DNA from: Citrus sinensis
Lineage: Eukaryota; Streptophyta; Magnoliopsida; Sapindales; Rutaceae
Assembly: GCF_022201045.2 (NCBI RefSeq)
Contig: NC_068559.1
Coordinates: 14,689,501 to 14,753,500 of the forward strand
Direction: 5' to 3'
Length of the DNA stretch: 64,000 bases
In this document: piece after piece, positions 36,831-46,589 of the stretch
Numbering within the stretch: the first letter of the stretch is position 1
Layout of the letters: the number at the start of each line of letters is the position of its first letter
Translations under genes and position numbers: made by a program
The notes under the pieces: generated by a model
Told to the model about the DNA's origin: nothing
Database searches by the model: none
What the model saw: only the letters and a program-made list of their open reading frames with translations

Positions 36831-36937
36831 AAGGAAAAATGATGCAATGATGTAATTTCGTAGTGTACCAGAGAGGGGTTCTATTGAGCCCGTTTGTGAC
36901 GGCAACACAACCCTCTAAGAAGTTCTGAGCTTTTCCC
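36831..36937 (+). ncRNA. Box C/D snoRNA, guide to 18S rRNA (U61-like target)
   Basis: The terminal stem GGAAAA / TTTTCC encloses box C ATGATGC (36839-36845, with a second ATGATGT at 36847) and box D CTGA (36925-36928). The guide just upstream of box D, CCCTCTAAGAAG, is perfectly complementary to the conserved 18S rRNA segment CTTCTTAGAGGG, which I recall from plant and animal 18S. By the box D+5 rule the target is the second U of CUUCUU. The human U61 snoRNA is known for the same 18S region. No coding potential. The length of about 107 nt suits the class. Confidence 0.75.
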
Positions 36938-37012
36938 CCTTTTTCTTTTTTAACTATTTTCTTATTTTTCTTCAGTTTTTGTTTATATTCTTTTTGAAAA
37001 AGAAAATTAAAT

Positions 37013-37105
37013 AAAAGCGAGGTGACGATAAAAATTCATGTCTGTCAATCCACTGAATTAAAAGCGTGTTGTTATTATGAATCCCGACAGGTTCTGATCG
37101 CTTTT
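37013..37105 (+). ncRNA. Box C/D snoRNA, guide to 18S rRNA (snR55/SNORD110-like target)
   Basis: A perfect terminal stem, AAAAGCGA (37013-37020) with TCGCTTTT (37098-37105), encloses box C GTGACGA (37022-37028) and box D CTGA (37094-37097). Box D' CTGA lies at 37053-37056. Its guide GTCTGTCAATCC is complementary to the conserved 18S segment GGATTGACAGAC. By the D'+5 rule this targets the first U of GGAUUG, the region modified by yeast snR55 and human SNORD110. The sequence before box D (atcccgacaggtt) may be a second guide; I could not place its target. Confidence 0.85.
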
Positions 37106-37175
37106 ATTTATTTTTAACGGTTTATTATGATAGAATTAATTTTCTTTCTATTGCTTTATATTATCTTAATTTAAG

Positions 37176-37269
37176 TGGGCAACTGATGAATCTCATTTTT
37201 TTTTAATGGGTAATTTGCGTCTGAAATTTTTCATTGATGCTATATATCACCTTGGAGAACTGATGCCCA
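37176..37269 (+). ncRNA. Box C/D snoRNA with two guides (18S and 25S rRNA), copy 1
   Basis: The stem TGGGCA / TGCCCA encloses box C CTGATGA (37183-37189), D' CTGA (37221-37224), C' TTGATGC (37234-37240) and D CTGA (37260-37263). The D' guide GGGTAATTTGCG is complementary to 18S CGCAAATTACCC, giving the first A of GCAAAUU as target. The D guide TCACCTTGGAGA is complementary to 25S TCTCCAAGGTGA. Both targets are conserved rRNA segments recalled from memory. A second copy follows at 37413. Confidence 0.88.
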
Positions 37270-37412
37270 TTTGCCTTCTCTTTTCTGAATGTATTTGATT
37301 CATTTTTGGAGACAATTATGATTTTTCTTTCGTAAATAAAATGGTTTATCTGTCTTCTTTTTTTATATCTAATTTTTTTGGTTTTGGTGCAGCTGAGTGT
37401 CAGATAGTTTGT

Positions 37413-37505
37413 TCAAGTGATGAACACAACTATTATTTAATGGGTAATTTGCGTCTGAATTATTTCTTTGATGCTATTATCACCTTGGAGAACTGATGCC
37501 TTGAT
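37413..37505 (+). ncRNA. Box C/D snoRNA with two guides (18S and 25S rRNA), copy 2
   Basis: The stem TCAAG / CTTGA encloses box C GTGATGA (37417-37423), D' CTGA (37455-37458), C' TTGATGC (37468-37474) and D CTGA (37493-37496). Both guides (GGGTAATTTGCG and TCACCTTGGAGA) are identical to copy 1, while stem and spacer differ. This is what selection on boxes and guides would leave after a tandem duplication. An acceptor-like 'ggtgcag' precedes it at 37386-37392, so it may be processed from an intron or a polycistronic precursor. Confidence 0.88.
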
Positions 37506-39735
37506 TCTTCTTTCTTATTGCTATCACATGATTTGATTAATTTTCAAAATTATTTTAATAGTGACAGTTTTTTGATGATTTGTGTCCTGTTGAGTCTGAA
37601 GGGTTAATTTTGGAATACGAAATTTTAGAATTGTGTATATAGTAAGTTAATTCTTATATATAAGATGGATTAAAAAAATATATTTAAAAGTGACCTTATT
37701 AGATAGTTTTTTAGTGATAAATATTTGTATTTGTTGAGTAAATTAACGAAATTAAAATTATGAAGTCGCTGATAACACACTACACTCTCCACTTAAGCCC
37801 ATTGCCAAGTACGTACATACAGCTCACAACTTAATTACTCACAAAGCCCCAATCTCATGGACTAGGCTTTGCAACAGCTCACAACTTAATTACTCACAAA
37901 GCCTCAATCTCGTGGGCTAGGCTTTGCGATTAATTTTGAGAGGTTGGCAGTGGACTTAAATACTATCCTATGCGTAGAGTTTTTTTTTTCTTTTCCGTAA
38001 ATACTATCACACATCATATTAATATATTACATAAATATTTACAACTACTATTATTACAGTATTAATATTTACAATTAGATATATAATTGGATGAATAAAC
38101 AAACATTTTGCAAGAGAAGGAGATTGAGTTCATGGAGTTAAAATAATTAAACTTACGCTCATAAAAATAAAAATAATCAACTCAACTCCACCGCGTCGAG
38201 TCTGCATAGACCTATTTAAACTTATGCTCTACACGCTCTTTTTAATTAGAAGTTTTATTTTTGTAAATAATTTTTGAAAAAATTACTTAATTAATGCATT
38301 TTTTTTTTCATTCTCTGCTCAATTTTGTAAATTCTCAGTAATTCATTCATAGGTATTATTTTTGTTATAAAACCCACTATTTAAAAATAAACATCAATAA
38401 AATTCATCACCCATAAAAATTAATAAATATAAAAAAATTAATTTTCACCAAACATAAAAACTAATAAATATCAAGAAAAAAAATTCTTATATACAGAGTA
38501 TAAAACGTAGATCAAGATATACTAAAAAAGACTAAAAATAAATTTTAAAAAATAAAATTGAGTGTTTAATTCCTAGAATGTAAAAGTAGAGACAAAATAC
38601 GATTGTAAAATAATGAGAAAAAGTAATTAGTGAAGAATAATTTTGATATTTTTAATAATAAATCTATTTCTTAAATATAGAGAAAAACTTAAATTATGAT
38701 TTTTTTTTGTAAATTTTTTAGTCAAGTGAAAGAGTCTAAAAATTTTTTAATTAATAAGTTAGTTTTAATTTTCTACAAATTCTAGGTACAAAAAATTTAA
38801 TTTTTTTTAATTTTTTTTTTTACAAACCCTAGGTATAAATAGAAATGAAAAGTTATAAGAATACGTAATTCTTTTTTAGTTCAGTCTTATAGAGTTTCAT
38901 TATTCATTTTCACTATTGACTGAATTAATTTTCATTGCAATTTGTACTTAGAGTTTGTAAAAAAAATTTGAGTAATAGTTTGCATGAGTTTGTACATTAA
39001 ACTTATGGATTATGCTTTTTGGCAATTGAATTGAGATTATGGACCTTGTAAATGTTTAAGATAAGCCGTGTGGTTGGTTCATTCATCATCTATGAGAATA
39101 ACGGATTAGGTTATTTTTAGTTGTTCATCATCTATAAAAATGGTTAACTTTGGACCTTAAGCTTTTAAAATTTTGACGTAAGTAGTGGATTGTGATTGTT
39201 TTTTGGTAATGAGTAGTTTTTGAGAAAATTTATCAATAATTTCTTGTGCTTTCATCAGTAACATTCCAAATAAGTTTAGATAGAGGAAACTCCTTTAGGA
39301 ATTTGTGATCTAATTTTACAGGTATATTAATCAGTATAATCAATTGTGATGTTATAGAAATTCACTTTTATTAGTTAAAAGAAATAAATGGAAAAACACA
39401 TTGCTAAGTGGAGCTTCCATTGTCTAATTATGGACAATCAAAATTTTGATCGGCTTTCATTAACTAATGATCAACAAATGATTGACAATCAAAATTTTGA
39501 TCATAAATACAAGACGAGGATTTTGTCAACAATAAATATGACAAAAAAGACAATGGCTAATGGTGGCTGATAAAATGATAATTTCTTTTAATAGATCGAA
39601 GAAAATAATATTATTTTGATTTGACTAATAAAGTTTATACTACCTTGTACTATGTCAAGTGCTAGATTTAAATTTAAATCTCATTTAAAACGATAAATCT
39701 CGTACAATGGAATACATATAATTCGGTATTTTTGT
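37506..39735. other. Intergenic sequence after the snoRNA cluster
   Basis: AT-rich. It holds a tandem duplication of about 56 bp, two copies of 'cagctcacaacttaattact' ... 'aggctttgc' (about 37818-37931). A short ORF at 39388-39570 has no family feature. Nothing else was seen. Confidence 0.5.
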
Positions 39736-41708
39736 ATTGCACCTAAAGATGGCCAGCAGTATAGTATGGTGCGAGTAAATTTTGGTATGATATGCAGCAT
39801 GGTACGCATGCAGGTTAAACTTGCATACGGGTTGAGTTTATATTAGAGATGGGTTAAAATGTGATAAATATGTTTTATTTTTAATAATTGTAAACTTATG
39901 ATTTTATCAATAATTGAATCTTTTAATAATAAAATAATATATTTAATTGGCACAAGTTTTTTAATTTATTAAATTCTTAATTTTAAAAAAAAAGCTCTAG
40001 TTATTTTATGTGTATAATTTATTGAATGAATAAATGATATTATAATTTTATAAAATGTATGTATTAATGTTATTATGAATTATGATTTATGATTTTATAT
40101 AAGTTTATGTTAACAATTAAGTTAATTTTTTTAAAAAAAAATTATTATTATTGTTAATGTTGTTGTTAAGTATTGAAAGGGCATTCTAATGCTGTAGCGT
40201 CTAACTTACTAGTTAATATTACATTCTTTTATTATTATTAGTTTATGATTATTATTATTGGATATAAACTTGAGTTTTCAACTTTTGATTTTATTAAATT
40301 TGACTAAAGATATATAGATCGAAAGAAGTACATAGGTTTGAAAAAAGTACGTTAATAGTTTGACACTTTTTTTAAAAAAAATTAAAAATGAAAAAAATGA
40401 GCATGCTATGCTTGAGCACGACACATGTGTTGGGTCAGCTGGCTTGCTTGCAAGCGTGCACTGCCTGCCCCGCGATCGTGGGTAGCTTGCCTCACAAGCC
40501 TACGATGCTTGCCGCGCGAGTGGGGGTTGCATGCCGCGCGAGTGGGGGTTGCATGCCGCGTGCAAGCCTGGGTCGACTTCCTCGCACGAGCGTGTGGTGC
40601 CAGCCGCGCGAGCGTGGGTTGTGTGCCTTGGTGGTGAGCGCGCGCTGCCTTGCTCACGAGCGGGCACTACTTGCCTCGCTTGAGCGTGGGCAGCCTTGCA
40701 CGCAGTCGTGCGCTGCCTTGTCGTGCGAGCGTGGCCTAAATGCCTCGAGCGAGCGTGGGCAGTTTGCCGCGAGAGTGCCGGTTGCATGCTGCGCGCGAGC
40801 GCACATCCTTGCCCGCGAGCGAGCGTGGGCAGTTTGCCGCGAGAGTGCCGGTTGCATGCTGCGCGCGAGCGCACATCCTTGCCCGCGAGCGAGCGTGGGC
40901 AGTTTGCCGCGAGAGTGCCGGTTGCATGCTGCGCGCGAGCGCACATCCTTGCCCGCGAGCGAGCGTGGGCAGTTTGCCGCGAGAGTGCCGGTTGCATGCT
41001 GCGCGCGAGCGCACATCCTTGCCCGCGAGCGAGCGTGGGCAGTTTGCCGCGAGAGTGCCGGTTGCATGCTGCGCGCGAGCGCACATCCTTGCCCGCGAGC
41101 GAGCGTGGGCAGTTTGCCGCGAGAGTGCCGGTTGCATGCTGCGCGCGAGCGCACATCCTTGCCCGCGAGCGAGCGTGGGCAGTTTGCCGCGAGAGTGCCG
41201 GTTGCATGCTGCGCGCGAGCGCACATCCTTGCCCGCGAGCGAGCGTGGGCAGTTTGCCGCGAGAGTGCCGGTTGCATGCTGCGCGCGAGCGCACATCCTT
41301 GCCCGCGAGCGTGCGCTGCTGGCATGCGAGCCCCCATCTGCTTCCCTCCTGTCAATTTCAAGCACTCGTCGACTCTCTATTCAAAGTCCTTTTCATCTTT
41401 CCCTCGCAGTACTTGTTTGCTATTGGTCTCTTGCCCGTATTTACCCTTGGATGGAATTTACCAGCTGATTTGGGCTGCATTCCCAAACAACATGACTTGC
41501 AGACAGCACCTCGTGGTGCGAGAGGGTCCGGGCGCAATAGGGCTCTCACCCTCTACGGTGCCCTTTTTAGGCATAAGCAAAAAATAAAAAGAATTAGGGC
41601 ACGACATAGCACGGGACGAAGCGTATAGTGGGCACGAAATAATATGAGTACGAGTCTGCATAGACCTTCCTTTGATGGCACGGTTTGTTGACCATCTCTA
41701 ATTGCATC
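39736..41708. mobile_element. hAT-type element containing a GC-rich minisatellite
   Basis: The element is 39744-41700. Ends TAAAGATGGCCAGCAG and, reverse complemented, TAGAGATGGTCAACAA are inverted repeats. The 8-bp flanks ATTGCACC (39736-39743) and ATTGCATC (41701-41708) agree at 7 of 8 positions. The left half is AT-rich. The middle (40420-41340) is GC-rich with a 70-bp tandem array. A shorter relative lacking the array is at 61945-62505. Long ORFs across the array are artefacts; no transposase is present. Confidence 0.85.
40751..41310. repeat. Eight identical 70-bp tandem repeats
   Basis: 'gagcgtgggcagtttgccgc' begins at 40751 and then every 70 bases to 41241. The eight units look identical base for base. 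The unit is GC- and CpG-rich. Because 70 is not a multiple of 3, each reading frame runs through all three phases of the unit, and none contains a stop on either strand. Weaker 20-odd-bp repeats (gcatgccgcgcgagtggggg) precede the array at about 40510-40570. Confidence 0.95.
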
Positions 41709-42568
41709 ATATTATTAAGGATGGCTAAAAAATCCGCATCCTCAAAGATCCGGAAAATCCGGATCCAGATTTGAAAAACTAAAACCTACAGTGCATCCGA
41801 AAAATTGGATATCCAAATCCAGTTGCTTTTTGTTTTAAATTAATATATATATTAACTCAAATAATAATAAAAAAATCTAATTCTGAATCCTTAAGTCTAT
41901 CTCGCTTCCTTTATTAAACTTTCCCTCACACACTCACCTTACCAGCAGCCGTAAGTCGTAACCCTTTAATCTCGCTCTTGATCGGTCGCCATCTTCGTCA
42001 CAACTCACCGAAGCCTCATGTCGAAGCACGCCTCACCTGATCTGTCGTTGAAACCTCACCGTCCAAGCCTCGCGTTGCCGGTACTCGTCAAAGAAGCGTT
42101 GCGATGCTCGTTGAAGCCTCGCTGTGATGATGTTCGGCTGTCGTTCAACTGTCAACCCTTGCCGTTGCGTAAAAGCCTTGCATGCTTGGAATTAATTTGC
42201 CGGTAATGTGATTTTGCTCTCTTATTTCAATTAGTTTTTTATTCCTTCTATTAAATACATGGCCTTTTTCTTTGGTTAATAATTGGGTATTGTGGTTAAT
42301 TGTTTGATTGTAATTTTATTTTGTTATTTATGTTAAATTGTTAATTGTCGGATTGTAATTGAATTTTATTTGATATTATTAATTAAATTGTTGAATTTTT
42401 AAATTATATTTTAAATTATTTAATTTTAAGTTTTGCGGATTCGGATATCCGGAATATTCGCCCGCATCCGGTGTGGATTTTATCCGTATTCAGATCCATA
42501 AAAAAATTTGCGGATCCGGATATCAAAATGAAAATTCAGATTCGGATTTTGCCAACCCTAGATATTAT
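41708..42568. mobile_element. hAT-type non-autonomous element rich in CCGGAT
   Basis: The element is 41716-42560 (845 bp). Ends TAAGGATGGCTAAAAAATCC and, reverse complemented, TAGGGTTGGCAAAATCCG are inverted repeats. Flanks CATATTAT (41708-41715) and GATATTAT (42561-42568) agree at 7 of 8 positions. Subterminal regions repeat 'ccggat' and its relatives. The left duplication shares its first base with the right duplication of the preceding hAT element. No transposase. Confidence 0.85.
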
Positions 42569-43102
42569 CACGAGTCGCTCAAGTTTTCCACCAATGGATG
42601 CTAAATTGGCAAGCCAGAATACACTCAGTAATGGCCCCCCTAATAAAAGTGTGCTCAGTAGTTAGAGTGCACTTAGCAATAGGCAGCTTAATATATTAGT
42701 GAGCCTTGGTACGTTAAGCAATGGACCACCTAAGATTTTAAGCTCAGATGCAAGTCAAATGAGCAAGCTCGGCCCAATTTTAAAATTTTCTACAACACTA
42801 TATTTGTACACATTTAGGATTTTTTTAGATGAAACACATGATTTGTATGTAGAACTTTTTAGGCTTTAGAATTTTCGAAAGCTTGGTGGAGATATTTTAT
42901 GCAAGTTGCATTGAAATCTTTAGACAAAGGTAAGCCTTCCTATAAATAGAGCATGACACTTGTCATTTGGCACAATACATCATACTAAGTATAAGCAACT
43001 CAATTATACTTGTAAAGCTCATTTGTACTCTTTCTTTGGAGTAATCAAATTCGCTTTGACTATGTTGCTCTTTCTTCTTTCTAATTTTTCTTACAAGCAT
43101 AG
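42566..43102 (+). repeat. LTR-c, left part of a solo LTR of a chromovirus-type element
   Basis: The start 'tatcacgagtcgctcaag' aligns with the starts of LTR-a (reverse strand) and LTR-b. The 'gtgcacttagcaataggc' block and TATA-like 'cctataaatag' (about 42937) follow the same order as in the other two. It breaks off at 43102, where LTR-a begins, and its last 81 bases resume at 44549-44629. Together the two parts make 618 bp, nearly the length of LTR-a. Confidence 0.75.
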
Positions 43103-43719
43103 TGTCAAGGGATGAGTGTAATGCGCAGCAAACTCGTGCGACACTTAGACGACTTCTAGCACATAAGTCACTAAGTAAACCTTATGAACTCCTCAAACTA
43201 GTCAAGAAAGGATGCTTGCGACAATGTTAGAAAGAAGCGAGAGCAATATGGCCAAATATAATTTTATTACACACTAAAGAGAAAATTACAAGAGAGCTTG
43301 AGAGTTTGTGTGAGAGCGTGTGTGCGCTGGTGGTTGTGTGTGTGGTGTTTTGGTGAGCAAATGAGGATGCTCACCCCTATTTATAATGTGCTAGTGGGTG
43401 CAAGTTGCATAAATATCTTCCTAGAACCTAAATGCAAAAGTCTAAAAACTCTAAGATATTTATAATTGTAGAAAAGTCTAGAATTCACGTTGGACTTGGT
43501 TGATTGCTAAGTGCACCATGATTGGCTAGTTATGTTAGGTAGCCCATTGCTAAGCGCATCCCACTTCTAAGCACATCCCGCCTTTAGTGCTAAGCGCACC
43601 CTAGCTACTAAGTGCACCTTGGCTACAAGCGCACTCCGCTTCTAGGCGAACTTTTACTAAACGCAACTGCGCGTATGAAATTATCCTCCATTTGTGGGAG
43701 GTTTGAGTGACCCGTAACA
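43103..43719 (-). repeat. LTR-a, reverse-oriented 3' LTR of a chromovirus
   Basis: Plus-strand ends are TGTCAAGGG and CGTAACA. Read on the minus strand, a purine tract (43720-43732, agcgggggagaat) immediately precedes it, as at a 3' LTR. It is the inverted relative of LTR-b (43890-44548). Repeats of 'aagcgcaccc'/'ctaagcgcat' type fill U3. A TATA-like 'ataaataggggtgagc' lies on the minus strand at about 43367-43382. Confidence 0.8.
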
Positions 43720-43889
43720 ATTCTCCCCCGCTTTTGCTCGTGGCGCCGTTGTCGCATTCTCGTGCTTGTAGTTTTGGACATGCTCCGTGAATTGCCATAG
43801 GTCTTCTTCGTGTTCCCATGTGGCCTCGCTCTCGGGAAGGTTCCTCCACTTGTGACGCAAGCGGTCATTTGCTTCCTTTGCACGGTGAT
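43720..43889 (-). pseudogene. Chromodomain fragment of a Ty3/gypsy chromovirus
   Basis: Minus-strand reading gives HKWRNLPESEATWEHEEDLW, then QFTEHVQNYKHENATTAPRA and a stop region. WxNLPxSEATWE.xxDL is the chromodomain at the integrase C-terminus of chromoviruses. Only the last 55 or so codons remain, directly upstream of LTR-a. LTR-b begins abruptly at 43890. Confidence 0.8.
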
Positions 43890-44548
43890 TGTCATAGGCC
43901 GCTCAAATGTCTTGCAAATGGAGGATAATTTTGTGTGTGCAGTTGCATTTAATAAAAGTCCGTCTAAGGTTGCATTTAGTAAAAGTCCGCCTAAAAGCGG
44001 AGTGCGCTTAGTAACCAGGGTGTGCTCAGCACTAAAGACGGGATGGATGTAGAAGTGGGATGCGATTAGTAATAGGCTGCCTAACATAACTAGCCAACCG
44101 TGGTGTGCTTAGCGATCAACCAAGCCTGGTCCAAATTCTAGACTTTTCTACAATTGTAAATAGTCTAGAGTTTTCTAGAGTTTTGCACTTTAGTCTTAAG
44201 AGATATTTTGGCAACTTGCTTGGAAGCTTCCTCCCCTAGCACCCAACAATTGTAAATAGGGGTGAGCCCCCTCATTTGCTTACCACCACACCGCACATAC
44301 ACAACCATCAGCGCACACACACTCTCACACAAACTCTCAAGCTCTTTTGTAAAACTCCCTTGCAATTTATTCTTTAGTGTGTAATAAAATTATATTTGGT
44401 CATATTACTCTCGCTTTTCTGTAGTATTGTCGCAAGCATTTTCACTTGGCTAGTTTAGTAAGTATTCTAGGCTTACTTAACAACTTGTGTAGTAGAAGTC
44501 GTCTAAGTGCCACACGGGTTTGTTGCGCACTACACTCATCCCGTGACA
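43890..44548 (+). repeat. LTR-b, inverted partner of LTR-a
   Basis: Begins TGTCATAGG and ends CCCGTGACA. It aligns over its length with the reverse complement of LTR-a: the 'gcaaatggaggataatttt' start, the 'gtaaataggggtgagc' promoter block, and the 'gtcgtctaagtgccacacgg' end. The two therefore form inverted arms of about 620-660 bp around a 170-bp centre. Confidence 0.8.
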
Positions 44549-44629
44549 ATAGACTTACTTAGCACTTTTGTGCTAGAAATTATTTAAGTGTTGCAAGGAT
44601 TTGTTGCGCAAATTAATCATCTCGTGACA
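44549..44629 (+). repeat. LTR-c, right part
   Basis: 'agacttacttagcac' to 'ctcgtgaca' repeats the last 81 bases of LTR-b in diverged form and supplies the missing 3' end of LTR-c. 'atag' occurs both just left of LTR-a (43099-43102) and just right of LTR-b (44549-44552), which fits a short target duplication. Confidence 0.7.
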
Positions 44630-44927
44630 ATATGCTCAGAAATAAACAAATCACGTCCTTATTTGGGAAAAAGTAAAAAATCAGCGGCCTAATTGTAATT
44701 ACACCATTAACTTCCAATTCTTGTTGGAAAGATAGTAAGGTTTAAAACGTAATTGGTGTGAAACTTTTTAATATCTCCATGGTGAACTAATGCCCATGTC
44801 CTATTTTCATGTAATATGATTTCTTTTGATTCATATTTAGGAAGAAGTATTTGACATTATTGTTAGTAAAATGTCTTATTGGATTTGCTTTGTGTCTAAG
44901 GCTGATTTTTGGTGCAGCTGAGAGGAG
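44630..44927 (+). other. Decayed duplicate of the snoRNA flank
   Basis: 'ctccatggtgaactaatgccca' (about 44779-44800) and the following 120 bases resemble the 3' end and downstream flank of snoRNA copy 1 (37250-37395), down to the shared 'ttggtgcagctgag' before the next snoRNA. It is a broken snoRNA copy. Confidence 0.55.
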
Positions 44928-45016
44928 GGCAATTGATGAACACAACTACTGTTAATGGGTAATTTGCGTCTGAACTATTTCATTAATGGTATCATCTTGG
45001 TTGGGACTGATTTTGT
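44928..45016 (+). ncRNA. Diverged box C/D snoRNA copy, 18S guide retained
   Basis: Box C TTGATGA (44933-44939), the D' guide GGGTAATTTGCG and D' CTGA (44970-44973) match copies 1 and 2 exactly. C' is degraded (TTAATGG) and the second guide is altered (atcatcttggttggga), with CTGA at 45007-45010. The 18S guide is intact while the 25S guide is lost, so it is either a specialised single-guide gene or a copy on the way out. Confidence 0.65.
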
Positions 45017-46589
45017 ATTATTATTTTTCTCATTTTAATTCACTTAAGTGTGATTTTTTTTGTCTTTGTACCGAGGCATTGCAATATTCATTGTTTTGTT
45101 AATCACATTTCTCTTTATTGGGTGATGAATTTTCAAAGATTTCCAAGTCATTTAGTATAGATGAGTATGCCATACTTGTATACTTTTCAGCTTAATCACA
45201 AACATAGGTTTAATATTAATCATAACTCATTATCTTTGTGACCTACCTCAGCAATTGAAAAATTTTCGAGGAGATTTAAACTCCTTCACTCATGCGAAAG
45301 AAGGAAGGTGAGAATCACCCAACTATTGAGAGCTCTTAAAGTCTTTAACTTTATTTTTTATATCCAATGATTATACATGATGAATTCTGGAGTCTGTAGT
45401 ATGGAGATCTTTGGAGTGCTCATATTAGAGGGGAGCCTCTACCCTTACACCTAGGGAGATATGGAGACTTGAATTGGTGCCCTCAACTTTGAAGGGCACT
45501 AGCCCACCATTAGGCCAAGACCTCAGTGGCCTAGTGGTGGGCTGGTACCCTCCAAAGTTGGGTTTGAGTTTGAGAAAAATTATTCGCTATTGATAGATGG
45601 CACCAATGTAAATACCTTGCACATGTGAGTGGAACAAGATTGTAACTTAGTAGTTGGGTGGTTATTATTTCCTTTTTTATGATTAGTGAAAATGTTTGAA
45701 TTTCTTGGTAGACTTTCGCCCATATGATTTTGGGTGGAATTATGTTCCTTTTTAGTTGTTCTAATAGCTTTGCTCTAATCCAAGCAGGGTACTGATAGAC
45801 AAGAATAATAGTACTGGAAAATGATAATTCTTTGGTCTTATGATTGGTCATAAGTTATCTGATTCTTATCAAATTCATTTGATACATTCAACGGTCAAAT
45901 ATTCGCCATTTGATATATTTAATGGCTTGAATGAAAGATTTGGATGCCTTTCAAGATTTTATCATCCAAAACCAAGAATTGTTGTGTAAAATTGTTAACA
46001 TGGTCATTAAGGTATGTGTCAAGGAAAATTATTATCCTAAAGGATTAGGATCCTCTTGTTATTCTTTCTTTGTTCCTCCTACACTATAACAAGTCTAGTG
46101 ACACTTGGCATTACTGTAATTATGTGGTTCAGATTTTTTTTTTTTAAAGAAGATTTTGTTTTATTTTGTTTTCACTTAATTCAACCTCAAAACTCTTTTT
46201 GAAACTATACTTTTCCTTCTTAATTTCTTCTTTCACGCCTTCAATCACCTGCGAAGGAAAATATTAAAAAAGATCGAAAAAGTCGGGTAAACTGATTACA
46301 ATGATATCATTTTTCATGTGTTCTTTCAAGCAAGTACTTGCATGAGTTAGCTTAAAATTCTTATAACTTTGATTTGTTTTATGCACGTTCTTTGATTCCT
46401 GTATTGGATTAGAATACTAAAGCTTTTTGGTTAGGATGAGATATAACAACACTGAAATTTTTACTTGCATAGAAGTATTTGATTAACTGTTACCCCCAAT
46501 TTGATTGTTGTGTGCCATCAAATGCCATTTGTTGATACAAAGGAGAAGCCATATTTGAATATCAGAGATAGATGAAATTTTTAGTTCGG
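45017..46589. other. Intergenic sequence, no gene
   Basis: AT-rich with only short ORFs. Part of it (about 45830-45990) resembles 59430-59570 (see findings). Confidence 0.45.

Noticed and set aside
40751-41310. CRISPR-like array
   Set aside because: The whole 70-bp period is repeated without distinct spacers, and the context is a plant transposon.
40388-41661. Set of overlapping ORFs of 200-400 codons on both strands, rich in Arg, Ala and Cys
   Set aside because: They are generated by the stop-free 70-bp repeat and GC-rich flanks inside a non-autonomous hAT element. The protein repeats are phase artefacts with no domain.
43623-44087. 154-codon minus-strand ORF
   Set aside because: Runs through an LTR, the chromodomain scrap and part of the other LTR in mixed frames; only the chromodomain scrap is real, in another reading.
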